Source: Dichotomocladium elegans
Taxonomy: Eukaryota > Mucoromycota > Mucoromycetes > Mucorales > Lichtheimiaceae
Assembly (NCBI GenBank): GCA_025716815.1
Contig: JAIXMN010000013.1
Coordinates: 992,001 to 1,056,000 of the forward strand
DNA length: 64,000 nt
Reading direction: 5' to 3'
Shown: positions 44,786-52,492 of the stretch, in pieces
Position numbering within the stretch: the first letter of the stretch is position 1
Layout: every line of letters begins with the position of its first letter
Translations under genes and position numbers: made by a program
Notes under the pieces: model-generated
Database searches by the model: none
What the model was told of the DNA's origin: nothing
Seen by the model: the letters and a program-made list of their open reading frames with translations, nothing else

Positions 44786-45555
44786 TTCAAATTCAGTCGG
44801 AGTTGCCTTTCTGGGGTGTTTGACTTTAAAAATAAAAATAATTTTAAGGTCAGGCCTGTGCCCAAGAGCAATTCATGTTTTCTAAAATAAAACCACACGT
44901 CACAAGCATTTGCAAATTTTGCAAAATATTAAGTCACGATATCTAAAAAATATTATCAAAACAATAAGCCACATTCAAAAAAATCTACAAGAGGGACAAG
45001 CAAGCAAAAAACTCTTAAACTGCTAGACCTAGTAATCACAAACTCTATCTTTAGAAACCTATCCTTACTAGATCGTGTATATTAAAGCGCAAATACAGGA
45101 TTTTCAAGAAGAAGTTTGCCACAAATTTTAGTTGTTCATATAGACCATCTAGGTTTTTCGTTTTTTTTTGCTTCAAGTTCGAATACAATTTTTAGTATTT
45201 CGTTGCTACCCTTTTGTCAAATTTAAAGGCAATAGTAGCAAGAACATTTCAATCAAGGCTATAGGTGAGTCTTCCTTCTCTTCTTTTTACACCAGAATAA
45301 TTTTGGGAGGCCAAACATTTGTGTTTCATTCTAATTTCAAAGGAAGAAGAGAAACGAAATACTAAAACTTGTATTTGGATTTGAAGCAAAAAAGTTCTTC
45401 TTGAAAATCCTGTATTGTTTACTGAAAATTTTTTGGGTGGCTTTAACTGTGTTTTAAAGCTGACTGTATTTGAAATTATTTTTTAAAAGTCAAACACCCC
45501 AGAAAGGCAACTCCGACTGAATTTGAAATGTGTAGGGATAAACTACCTTTCAACC
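44758..45555. repeat. 798 bp direct duplication, left copy (spacer with MITE)
   Basis: Same sequence and orientation as 49677-50474. It covers the start of the 102 aa ORF, a 317 bp MITE and the stretch just after the N7-methyltransferase-like ORF. Ends are sharp junctions with the inverted middle unit. Confidence 0.8.
45096..45412. repeat. 317 bp MITE, copy 1
   Basis: Starts CAGGATTTTCAAGAAGAA and ends with its reverse complement TTCTTCTTGAAAATCCTG, flanked by TA on both sides: a Tc1/mariner-type MITE inside the element's spacer. No transposase. A small open frame in it is considered chance. Confidence 0.7.
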
Positions 45556-45575
45556 AAAATTTTCAGTAAACAATA

Positions 45576-45892
45576 CAGGATTTTCAAGAAGAACTTTTTT
45601 GCTTCAAATCCAAATACAAGTTTTAGTATTTCGTTTCTCTTCTTCCTTTGAAATTAGAATGAAACACAAATGTTTGGCCTCCCAAAATTATTCTGGTGTA
45701 AAAAGAAGAGAAGGAAGACTCACCTATAGCCTTGATTGAAATGTTCTTGCTACTATTGCCTTTAAATTTGACAAAAGGGTAGCAACGAAATACTAAAAAT
45801 TGTATTCGAACTTGAAGCAAAAAAAAACGAAAAACCTAGATGGTCTATATGAACAACTAAAATTTGTGGCAAACTTCTTCTTGAAAATCCTG
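45576..45892. repeat. 317 bp MITE, copy 2 (inverted)
   Basis: Mirror of 45096-45412 in the inverted unit, with the same terminal repeats and TA flanks. Confidence 0.7.
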
Positions 45893-46202
45893 TATTTGTG
45901 CTTTAATATACACGATCTAGTAAGGATAGGTTTCTAAAGATAGAGTTTGTGATTACTAGGTCTAGCAGTTTAAGAGTTTTTTGCTTGCTTGTCCCTCTTG
46001 TAGATTTTTTTGAATGTGGCTTATTGTTTTGATAATATTTTTTAGATATCGTGACTTAATATTTTGCAAAATTTGCAAATGCTTGTGACGTGTGGTTTTA
46101 TTTTAGAAAACATGAATTGCTCTTGGGCACAGGCCTGACCTTAAAATTATTTTTATTTTTAAAGTCAAACACCCCAGAAAGGCAACTCCGACTGAATTTG
46201 AA

Positions 46203-46511
46203 ATGTGTAGGGATAAACTGGATCTGATCCGGAATTTGATGCAATATACTATTCCAGGATTGGTGACTAATGCATACGAATACGTGTTGGACTTGGATGA
46301 GGTGAAGAAAGTCGCGGTTGACGCTCGTTTGAAAATGGTTGTGTTTGGGTATGAAAAATTTCTGAATCTATACAAAAATCTCAGTCCGCTCGTTCAAGAA
46401 ATGGTAAGAGACATTCATTACGTGATGCTATGTAAACATGACGCATTGGACGATTTGATGATGAAGAAGTTGTGGACAAATTTATGCAACCCAAATTTCT
46501 TTTTCAAATAA
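46203..46511 (+). CDS. unknown 102 aa protein, copy 2
   Basis: Same protein as 44477-44785, in the inverted unit. The first 40 bases and the 5' flank (46160-46217) are present in reverse complement just after the N7-methyltransferase-like ORF (49554-49617), so the monomer's spacer has about 60 bp inverted repeats at its two edges. Open frame is preserved but without a recognised motif. Confidence 0.5.
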   Translation: MCRDKLDLIRNLMQYTIPGLVTNAYEYVLDLDEVKKVAVDARLKMVVFGYEKFLNLYKNLSPLVQEMVRDIHYVMLCKHDALDDLMMKKLWTNLCNPNFFFK

Positions 46512-46530
46512 TGGATTTTTTTTTTTTTAA
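46512..46530 (+). terminator. T-run directly after the 102 aa ORF
   Basis: A run of about thirteen T starts five bases past the stop codon, also present in the mirror copy (44458-44476). Poly-T of this kind acts as a transcript end signal in some large cytoplasmic DNA viruses; here that role is only a suggestion, and it may be simple AT-rich sequence. Confidence 0.25.
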
Positions 46531-46789
46531 AATTTAATTGAGAATTTTAAGGTTTTTTATCGTTAACTCGGTTTTCCTTAAGATTGTCAAATTATGAAAT
46601 ATATATTTTGATCTAGCTATCTTTATAACGTGTCACACTTGTGTGTGAAAGGAAATATTTTCCTTGTCTTTTCAATTCTATTTTGAGAAGACAATTGTTT
46701 AGCCCAGTACTTTTTTGCCTAGTTAAAACCCTGCCTGTTACTTACCTGCCTTTTACTTAAAGACTCGTTCTTTAGCCTTTGAATACAAA

Positions 46790-48211
46790 ATGCCTTTTTT
46801 CAGAACCATAGGTTCACCCGATAGTGGTTGTGCAAGACGCAACACACTGTCACCTCAGATGAAGTCAATGTTCGAGATGATGCAAGAGGAGGCTGATCGG
46901 ACTGGAGATCCCATCGATTGGGAACTCACAAAAAGTCTATGGCTAGGATCCGACGCCGGATTTTTGGCCATGTTTCGTACGCAGAGTGATCGTACGAAGG
47001 TGCATTGGAATGACGTGCACGACACCAATATCATTCGTCTCAATGATTTCCAAAAAATGTATGTGCGTGGAAGTCATATGAAGTTTGAGGAACCTACTGA
47101 GAATGCTTATAGGAATCCAACGAACGAATACTGGCGTATTAGACGCTATCATAGAAACTTGGACTCATGGGACAAAAAGGTTATGAGCGTTTCGTATCAT
47201 CCTTTGATTGTACCATCTGTCGAATGTTTCTATCCCAATTCCGAACTGCTCTTGAGAGAACTGGATCACGAGTTCGATCTTTGTAGAGGAAAGTCCGGTG
47301 ATTATTTTAAGAAAGCTGTGTATATAGGTAGTGATCCCAACTATCTTAGACATTGGTTTTCTGAAGGTGCTCCTCGCATTGAATATGCTGAATACATAGT
47401 CAAAGGAAAGTGTTGGGACGACGTGTACAGAAACTGTCGCTCAGATCACAACATGTTTCGAGACTTTTCCGCGTTTCTACGCGATGAATCTAAACGTCTT
47501 GCCTATGACTTTGTGTTCTGTGATTATTCGACGGTAGGAAAGATAGATATTACCGAAGAGTTGCAACATAACTATTTTCTTTTCAAACAGATGTTTCACT
47601 CATTTGAAACCCTCGAAGAGGGTGGAAAATTGTTGGTTCGAGTTCCTTCTATGTTCCATCAGGTCACCAGGGACATATTGACCGTGTTTTCCGCCCATTT
47701 CGAAAGATATAAGATCTTGAAACCGGTCGCCACTCCTTTGGGGTGTGAGGATGTTTACGTCTGTTTCGACGGAAAAAGGTTTTTCAGAGATAATCGTGAA
47801 TCTATTGTGTATTTGGCTTCGTTGAATTTGTATTACGACGAGTACAACAAAGCCAATGCTATTCAAAAGCAAACGGATTCTTTGACTATTTCTACTATCT
47901 TTTCACCAAGAGAAAGAACTATTTTTGAGAAGGACAGTCAAGAGTTTAACCGTCATTTTGAACTGACGAAGGAGTATATGAGGAGTGAGTTCATTGACAT
48001 TCAGTCGTTCAAAATGAAACAAAGACTTTTCACTACAAAAGAGAGGAAGATTCTAACCGATAGATTCTTCTCATACTTGGAAGTGGCAAAGGCTTATGAG
48101 GAAAACTTTTGTGAAGAACCCACCGACCCATGGTATGACCCAACTGCTGCTCGCGCCGCAGAGCGTCGCCACCTTGAAGCCGCAGCCGAAGCCCGCGCAC
48201 AATTGTCATAG
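46790..48211 (+). CDS. FtsJ/cap 2'-O-methyltransferase-like protein, copy 2
   Basis: Same 473 aa protein as 42777-44198, in the inverted unit and reading into LTR B. The nucleotide arms differ just past the stop: 48218 (G) and 48224 (A) correspond to differing bases at 42770 and 42764, so the two arms are not perfectly the same. The start MPFFRTIGSPDSGCARR follows an AT-rich leader. See copy 1 for motifs: residues 177-186, Asp245, Arg284 and Glu320. Confidence 0.65.
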   Translation: MPFFRTIGSPDSGCARRNTLSPQMKSMFEMMQEEADRTGDPIDWELTKSLWLGSDAGFLAMFRTQSDRTKVHWNDVHDTNIIRLNDFQKMYVRGSHMKFEEPTENAYRNPTNEYWRIRRYHRNLDSWDKKVMSVSYHPLIVPSVECFYPNSELLLRELDHEFDLCRGKSGDYFKKAVYIGSDPNYLRHWFSEGAPRIEYAEYIVKGKCWDDVYRNCRSDHNMFRDFSAFLRDESKRLAYDFVFCDYSTVGKIDITEELQHNYFLFKQMFHSFETLEEGGKLLVRVPSMFHQVTRDILTVFSAHFERYKILKPVATPLGCEDVYVCFDGKRFFRDNRESIVYLASLNLYYDEYNKANAIQKQTDSLTISTIFSPRERTIFEKDSQEFNRHFELTKEYMRSEFIDIQSFKMKQRLFTTKERKILTDRFFSYLEVAKAYEENFCEEPTDPWYDPTAARAAERRHLEAAAEARAQLS

Positions 48212-48248
48212 TTGTTCGAGGACAACCAACATTCTGAGGAGGGGATAT

Positions 48249-48539
48249 TGTCGTAGCACATATTGCTCGACCAATCAACGTCATTCATTATTTTATCCTT
48301 TTCTGTCTTCTTCCCCAGTGAAAGCACAGCCGGTCGTAATTCCCTCTTTGGACGCATCGCCGAATGCCTTTTCTCTCTTGTCTCCATATATTATTATTAG
48401 ATATCAAAATAGTATAAATATCCAAGTAGTCCCTATACAATAAAGAGCATCTATCTATCTGCGACTCTTATTCTCCCCACTGTTACTCTTGCGTCGTTGC
48501 TATTGGCCACGGTGTAACCGCCAAAATACAAGCACGACA
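48249..48539 (+). repeat. LTR B, 291 bp, shared between two half-units
   Basis: Has a 3'-LTR context on its left (purine tract GAGGAGGGGATAT) and a 5'-LTR context on its right (primer site at 48542), as in a one-LTR circle or a head-to-tail tandem. Confidence 0.85.
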
Positions 48540-48541
48540 AT

Positions 48542-48554
48542 TGGTAGCTGATGA
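48542..48554 (+). promoter_or_regulatory. primer-binding site candidate (TGGTAGCTGATGA)
   Basis: Two bases past LTR B, also mirrored beyond LTR C at about 51466-51478. The same 13 bases follow the 5' LTR of the gypsy at 52394. TGGTAGC fits the 3' end (GCTACCA) of an initiator-Met-type tRNA; full matching to a host tRNA is unchecked. Confidence 0.55.
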
Positions 48555-48850
48555 ACTTCGATTCCCCGATGGACGACCAAGAACCGTACAATAACTACTG
48601 TCGCAATTGTGGAGGCTACGGTCACGATGAAGATATCTGTACTTCCGAGATCCCAGATCGTTGTTACAACTGTGGAGGACATGGTCACGATGAAGATATC
48701 TGTACTCCCAAGATCCCAGATCGTTGTTACAACTGTGGAGGACATGGTCACGATGAATATGCCTGCACTTCCGAAAGAATGTCACAATGTTATAACTGTG
48801 GTAATGAATACCATTTTGCCCGGAATTGCATGTTGCCGACTCTTATATAG
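48551..48850 (+). CDS. four-CCHC zinc-knuckle protein (Gag-like), copy 1
   Basis: 99 aa. Four CX2CX4HX4C knuckles in tandem (CRNCGGYGHDEDIC, CYNCGGHGHDEDIC, CYNCGGHGHDEYAC, CYNCGNEYHFARNC) follow a short acidic N-terminus MNFDSPMDDQEPYNN. Nucleic-acid binding is expected, as for retroviral nucleocapsid or CNBP-type proteins. It starts within the primer site and occupies the gag position. Its end overlaps the next ORF by 25 bases in the -1 frame, the same relation as gag to the protease frame in the gypsy at 51898. It could thus be extended by frameshifting into the methyltransferase-like protein. Confidence 0.7.
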   Translation: MNFDSPMDDQEPYNNYCRNCGGYGHDEDICTSEIPDRCYNCGGHGHDEDICTPKIPDRCYNCGGHGHDEYACTSERMSQCYNCGNEYHFARNCMLPTLI

Positions 48851-49551
48851 TGTCTGAAAATGAGGTTGTTGTCGTGGAAGAACACGACGCTGATTTCAGA
48901 GTACAACAGTCTGATTTCGAAAAGACCGCTCACGAGATCTTGGACATACTTGTTAACTCTAAAATCTTGATGCCAGACTTCCCCAGGAAGGAATTATTGA
49001 CGAACCATGGGTTTTTCAAGGATTTATTAGCGATGGCCAATAAAACAGCATACGCTAAAGGTAATAAGGATCCGAAAGTGGAAGAATTCATGGAAATGTC
49101 TGTTTACAACAACAATTGTAAAAGATTCCTTATCGAGTATGCGAAAAATCTAACCACTGTTATAGACCTAGCGTGTGGTAAAGGTGTCGACATACAAAAG
49201 TATTCTGGTGGGTCGTCGAATGTCACTTCATACATAGGGATGGACATATGTCAACAACAACTTCAGGATTTCAAGGATAGGGATCCTCAAGTTAGATTTC
49301 CGTATGAATTATACAAAGGTGATTTTACTCAACCGAAGATTCTACCAGGATTGCAGGGTAGAACTTGTATAGCCACGTATAATGTGTTTTCGCTACTGTG
49401 TACCTCGAAATTGGCTTTTAACACTTGGTTGCGCTACAACTTCAGATTCAAAGATATTGTCTTGTTGGGGTCGTGCTTGTCGAAATCTGTGTTAAAGAAT
49501 GAGGAGTACATAAAACGGTTTTCGTGTAAATTCAATGGGAATTTGGGTTGA
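48826..49551 (+). CDS. mRNA cap guanine-N7 methyltransferase-like protein, copy 1
   Basis: 241 aa if started at the ATG at 48826; a -1 frameshift product with the CCHC protein is an alternative. SAM-dependent fold: the segment YNNNCKRFLIEYAKN followed by VIDLACGKGVDIQKY (residues 112-126) is the N-x-x-K plus DLxCGKGxD arrangement seen in cap guanine-N7 methyltransferases, then TSYIGMDICQQQLQDF as the acidic ribose-binding strand, FPYELYKGDFT and CIATYNVFSLLCTS. The C-terminal part ends FNGNLG and is shorter than in full enzymes, so it may be truncated. The protein is AT-rich in codon use. I infer a viral or plasmid-like origin. Confidence 0.65.
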   Translation: MHVADSYIVSENEVVVVEEHDADFRVQQSDFEKTAHEILDILVNSKILMPDFPRKELLTNHGFFKDLLAMANKTAYAKGNKDPKVEEFMEMSVYNNNCKRFLIEYAKNLTTVIDLACGKGVDIQKYSGGSSNVTSYIGMDICQQQLQDFKDRDPQVRFPYELYKGDFTQPKILPGLQGRTCIATYNVFSLLCTSKLAFNTWLRYNFRFKDIVLLGSCLSKSVLKNEEYIKRFSCKFNGNLG

Positions 49552-49676
49552 AAGGTAGTTTATCCCTACACATTTCAAATTCAGTCGGAGTTGCCTTTCT
49601 GGGGTGTTTGACTTTTAAAAAATAATTTCAAATACAGTCAGCTTTAAAACACAGTTAAAGCCACCCAAAAAATTTT

Positions 49677-50474
49677 GGATCAGATCCAGTTTATCCCTAC
49701 ACATTTCAAATTCAGTCGGAGTTGCCTTTCTGGGGTGTTTGACTTTAAAAATAAAAATAATTTTAAGGTCAGGCCTGTGCCCAAGAGCAATTCATGTTTT
49801 CTAAAATAAAACCACACGTCACAAGCATTTGCAAATTTTGCAAAATATTAAGTCACGATATCTAAAAAATATTATCAAAACAATAAGCCACATTCAAAAA
49901 AATCTACAAGAGGGACAAGCAAGCAAAAAACTCTTAAACTGCTAGACCTAGTAATCACAAACTCTATCTTTAGAAACCTATCCTTACTAGATCGTGTATA
50001 TTAAAGCGCAAATACAGGATTTTCAAGAAGAAGTTTGCCACAAATTTTAGTTGTTCATATAGACCATCTAGGTTTTTCGTTTTTTTTTGCTTCAAGTTCG
50101 AATACAATTTTTAGTATTTCGTTGCTACCCTTTTGTCAAATTTAAAGGCAATAGTAGCAAGAACATTTCAATCAAGGCTATAGGTGAGTCTTCCTTCTCT
50201 TCTTTTTACACCAGAATAATTTTGGGAGGCCAAACATTTGTGTTTCATTCTAATTTCAAAGGAAGAAGAGAAACGAAATACTAAAACTTGTATTTGGATT
50301 TGAAGCAAAAAAGTTCTTCTTGAAAATCCTGTATTGTTTACTGAAAATTTTTTGGGTGGCTTTAACTGTGTTTTAAAGCTGACTGTATTTGAAATTATTT
50401 TTTAAAAGTCAAACACCCCAGAAAGGCAACTCCGACTGAATTTGAAATGTGTAGGGATAAACTACCTTTCAACC
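49677..50474. repeat. 798 bp direct duplication, right copy (spacer with MITE)
   Basis: Equals 44758-45555. Left edge: AATTTT joined to GGATCAGATCC. It contains the third MITE copy. Confidence 0.8.
50015..50331. repeat. 317 bp MITE, copy 3
   Basis: Same orientation as 45096-45412, with CAGGATTTTCAAGAAGAA termini and TA flanks. Confidence 0.7.
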
Positions 50475-51194
50475 CAAATTCCCATTGAATTTACACGAAA
50501 ACCGTTTTATGTACTCCTCATTCTTTAACACAGATTTCGACAAGCACGACCCCAACAAGACAATATCTTTGAATCTGAAGTTGTAGCGCAACCAAGTGTT
50601 AAAAGCCAATTTCGAGGTACACAGTAGCGAAAACACATTATACGTGGCTATACAAGTTCTACCCTGCAATCCTGGTAGAATCTTCGGTTGAGTAAAATCA
50701 CCTTTGTATAATTCATACGGAAATCTAACTTGAGGATCCCTATCCTTGAAATCCTGAAGTTGTTGTTGACATATGTCCATCCCTATGTATGAAGTGACAT
50801 TCGACGACCCACCAGAATACTTTTGTATGTCGACACCTTTACCACACGCTAGGTCTATAACAGTGGTTAGATTTTTCGCATACTCGATAAGGAATCTTTT
50901 ACAATTGTTGTTGTAAACAGACATTTCCATGAATTCTTCCACTTTCGGATCCTTATTACCTTTAGCGTATGCTGTTTTATTGGCCATCGCTAATAAATCC
51001 TTGAAAAACCCATGGTTCGTCAATAATTCCTTCCTGGGGAAGTCTGGCATCAAGATTTTAGAGTTAACAAGTATGTCCAAGATCTCGTGAGCGGTCTTTT
51101 CGAAATCAGACTGTTGTACTCTGAAATCAGCGTCGTGTTCTTCCACGACAACAACCTCATTTTCAGACACTATATAAGAGTCGGCAACATGCAA
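50469..51194 (-). CDS. mRNA cap guanine-N7 methyltransferase-like protein, copy 2
   Basis: Same 241 aa protein as 48826-49551, in the outer unit next to LTR C. In the outer element it is the second ORF after the 5' LTR. Motifs as in copy 1: DLACGKGVDIQKY at residues 114-126 and YIGMDICQQQL at about 136-146. Confidence 0.65.
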   Translation of the reverse strand: MHVADSYIVSENEVVVVEEHDADFRVQQSDFEKTAHEILDILVNSKILMPDFPRKELLTNHGFFKDLLAMANKTAYAKGNKDPKVEEFMEMSVYNNNCKRFLIEYAKNLTTVIDLACGKGVDIQKYSGGSSNVTSYIGMDICQQQLQDFKDRDPQVRFPYELYKGDFTQPKILPGLQGRTCIATYNVFSLLCTSKLAFNTWLRYNFRFKDIVLLGSCLSKSVLKNEEYIKRFSCKFNGNLG

Positions 51195-51469
51195 TTCCGG
51201 GCAAAATGGTATTCATTACCACAGTTATAACATTGTGACATTCTTTCGGAAGTGCAGGCATATTCATCGTGACCATGTCCTCCACAGTTGTAACAACGAT
51301 CTGGGATCTTGGGAGTACAGATATCTTCATCGTGACCATGTCCTCCACAGTTGTAACAACGATCTGGGATCTCGGAAGTACAGATATCTTCATCGTGACC
51401 GTAGCCTCCACAATTGCGACAGTAGTTATTGTACGGTTCTTGGTCGTCCATCGGGGAATCGAAGTTCAT
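51170..51469 (-). CDS. four-CCHC zinc-knuckle protein (Gag-like), copy 2
   Basis: Same 99 aa protein as 48551-48850. It is the first ORF behind LTR C, the 5' LTR of the composite, and overlaps the methyltransferase-like ORF by 25 bases in the -1 frame. Confidence 0.7.
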   Translation of the reverse strand: MNFDSPMDDQEPYNNYCRNCGGYGHDEDICTSEIPDRCYNCGGHGHDEDICTPKIPDRCYNCGGHGHDEYACTSERMSQCYNCGNEYHFARNCMLPTLI

Positions 51470-51480
51470 CAGCTACCAAT

Positions 51481-51771
51481 TGTCGTGCTTGTATTTTGGC
51501 GGTTACACCGTGGCCAATAGCAACGACGCAAGAGTAACAGTGGGGAGAATAAGAGTCGCAGATAGATAGATGCTCTTTATTGTATAGGGACTACTTGGAT
51601 ATTTATACTATTTTGATATCTAATAATAATATATGGAGACAAGAGAGAAAAGGCATTCGGCGATGCGTCCAAAGAGGGAATTACGACCGGCTGTGCTTTC
51701 ACTGGGGAAGAAGACAGAAAAGGATAAAATAATGAATGACGTTGATTGGTCGAGCAATATGTGCTACGACA
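51481..51771 (-). repeat. LTR C, 291 bp
   Basis: Outer 5' LTR of the composite on the minus strand. It is followed by AAAG, the likely target duplication, and lies 33 bases from the 3' end of the tRNA-Ser gene. Confidence 0.85.
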
Positions 51772-51804
51772 AAAGGACGACAAGGGCAACGACACACAAA
51801 AGGT

Positions 51805-51886
51805 CGACAACAGCAGGACTCGAACCTGCGCGGGCAGAGCCCATGAGATTTCGAGTCTCACGCCTTAACCGCTCGGCCATGTTGTC
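51805..51886 (-). tRNA. tRNA-Ser (anticodon CGA)
   Basis: Read on the minus strand: acceptor GACAACA pairs with TGTTGTC, discriminator G, D-arm TGGCCGAGCGGTTAAGGC, anticodon stem TGAGA/TCTCA with loop CTCGAAA (anticodon CGA, codon UCG), long variable arm TGGGCTCTGCCCG and T-arm GGTTCGAGTCC. 82 nt, type II, no intron. LTR elements flank it on both sides. Confidence 0.92.
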
Positions 51887-51897
51887 TTATATATTTG

Positions 51898-52391
51898 TGT
51901 CGTGGACGAACGGAGTTTTGGCTCCAGGACTGCCAAATCAAGGCAAAGATTCAAGCCCAGGAATCCCGGTCGACCCAAGCTCTCAATTCGAAGCACGTGA
52001 TCCCAGACATCCCTCTTGTCACGTGCCTTTCGGAAGCTAAAATGCCATGGCGCTTCCTGGCATCTTCTGGAACTTGCTCCACGATCACTTCCCCACCACA
52101 CCAGTCATGTCACGTCGACTCTTCTAGAAAAAGGATGTCTCTAGAATCATCAGTAGCTTTTGCTAGTATCTTCTTTAGACATTAGTATAAATATCAGCTG
52201 TATCCTTTACTACAATAAAGGACAGTCAATCTATCTACTCTTATTCTTATATTCCGCTTCCTCCTGAAATCAAGGCTTCCTCGGCGCATATCCTCTTGTT
52301 TACTGCTAGTTTGAGTACTCTTTGGGCTGGATAAAGATATTATTACAAAAGCGGAAAGAGACAAGACAACTAGGAAACAAGAAAACCGACA
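51898..52391 (+). repeat. gypsy 5' LTR, 494 bp
   Basis: TGTCG...CGACA ends, as in the 291 bp LTRs. TATA-like TAGTATAAATATCAG near 52183 and ACAATAAAGGAC near 52212. Confidence 0.92.
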
Positions 52392-52393
52392 AC

Positions 52394-52406
52394 TGGTAGC
52401 TGATGA
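52394..52406 (+). promoter_or_regulatory. primer-binding site TGGTAGCTGATGA
   Basis: Two bases downstream of the 5' LTR; the same 13 bases as behind the LTRs of the composite element. Confidence 0.6.
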
Positions 52407-52492
52407 TCATTCGTTCCCACTGAATACAAGATCAAGATTGGATACGACTTTATTTTGCTTAACAAGAACTACTACCCGACAACTGACTTACC

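Larger units (their letters stand above)
42449..51771 (-). mobile_element. composite of a non-autonomous LTR element encoding cap methyltransferase-like proteins, with an inverted second unit
   Basis: Outer LTRs (42449-42739 and 51481-51771) have the same orientation and the whole is flanked by AAAG or AAAAG (42444-42448 and 51771/51772-51775), as one transposition event would leave. The deduced monomer (minus sense) is LTR, primer site, CCHC ORF, N7-methyltransferase-like ORF, spacer, 102 aa ORF, FtsJ-like ORF, purine tract, LTR, 4404 bp in all. The middle 45556-49676 (4121 bp) is a complete unit in opposite orientation with a single LTR (48249-48539), opened at AAAATTTT. On either side, 44758-45555 and 49677-50474 are 798 bp direct copies. 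No RT, integrase or protease is encoded. Confidence 0.8.

Noticed and set aside
45168..45365. 65 aa open frame found three times (also 45623-45820 and 50087-50284)
   Set aside because: It lies wholly inside the 317 bp MITE, has no motif, and is repeated only because the MITE is.
48609..48857. 82 aa frame over the CCHC ORF
   Set aside because: An internal repeat in another frame makes it look periodic; the CCHC frame has the conserved cysteines.
42449..51771. The palindrome being only an assembly or amplification artefact
   Set aside because: Not fully excluded, but the arms differ at 42764/48224 and 42770/48218, the junctions are not at the palindrome centre of one read, and direct 798 bp duplications flank the inverted unit. 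A simple fold-back would give perfect mirror symmetry.
52394..52406. Nearby tRNA-Ser as the primer of the gypsy element
   Set aside because: Its 3' end would give a primer site beginning TGGCGACAACA, not TGGTAGCTGATGA.
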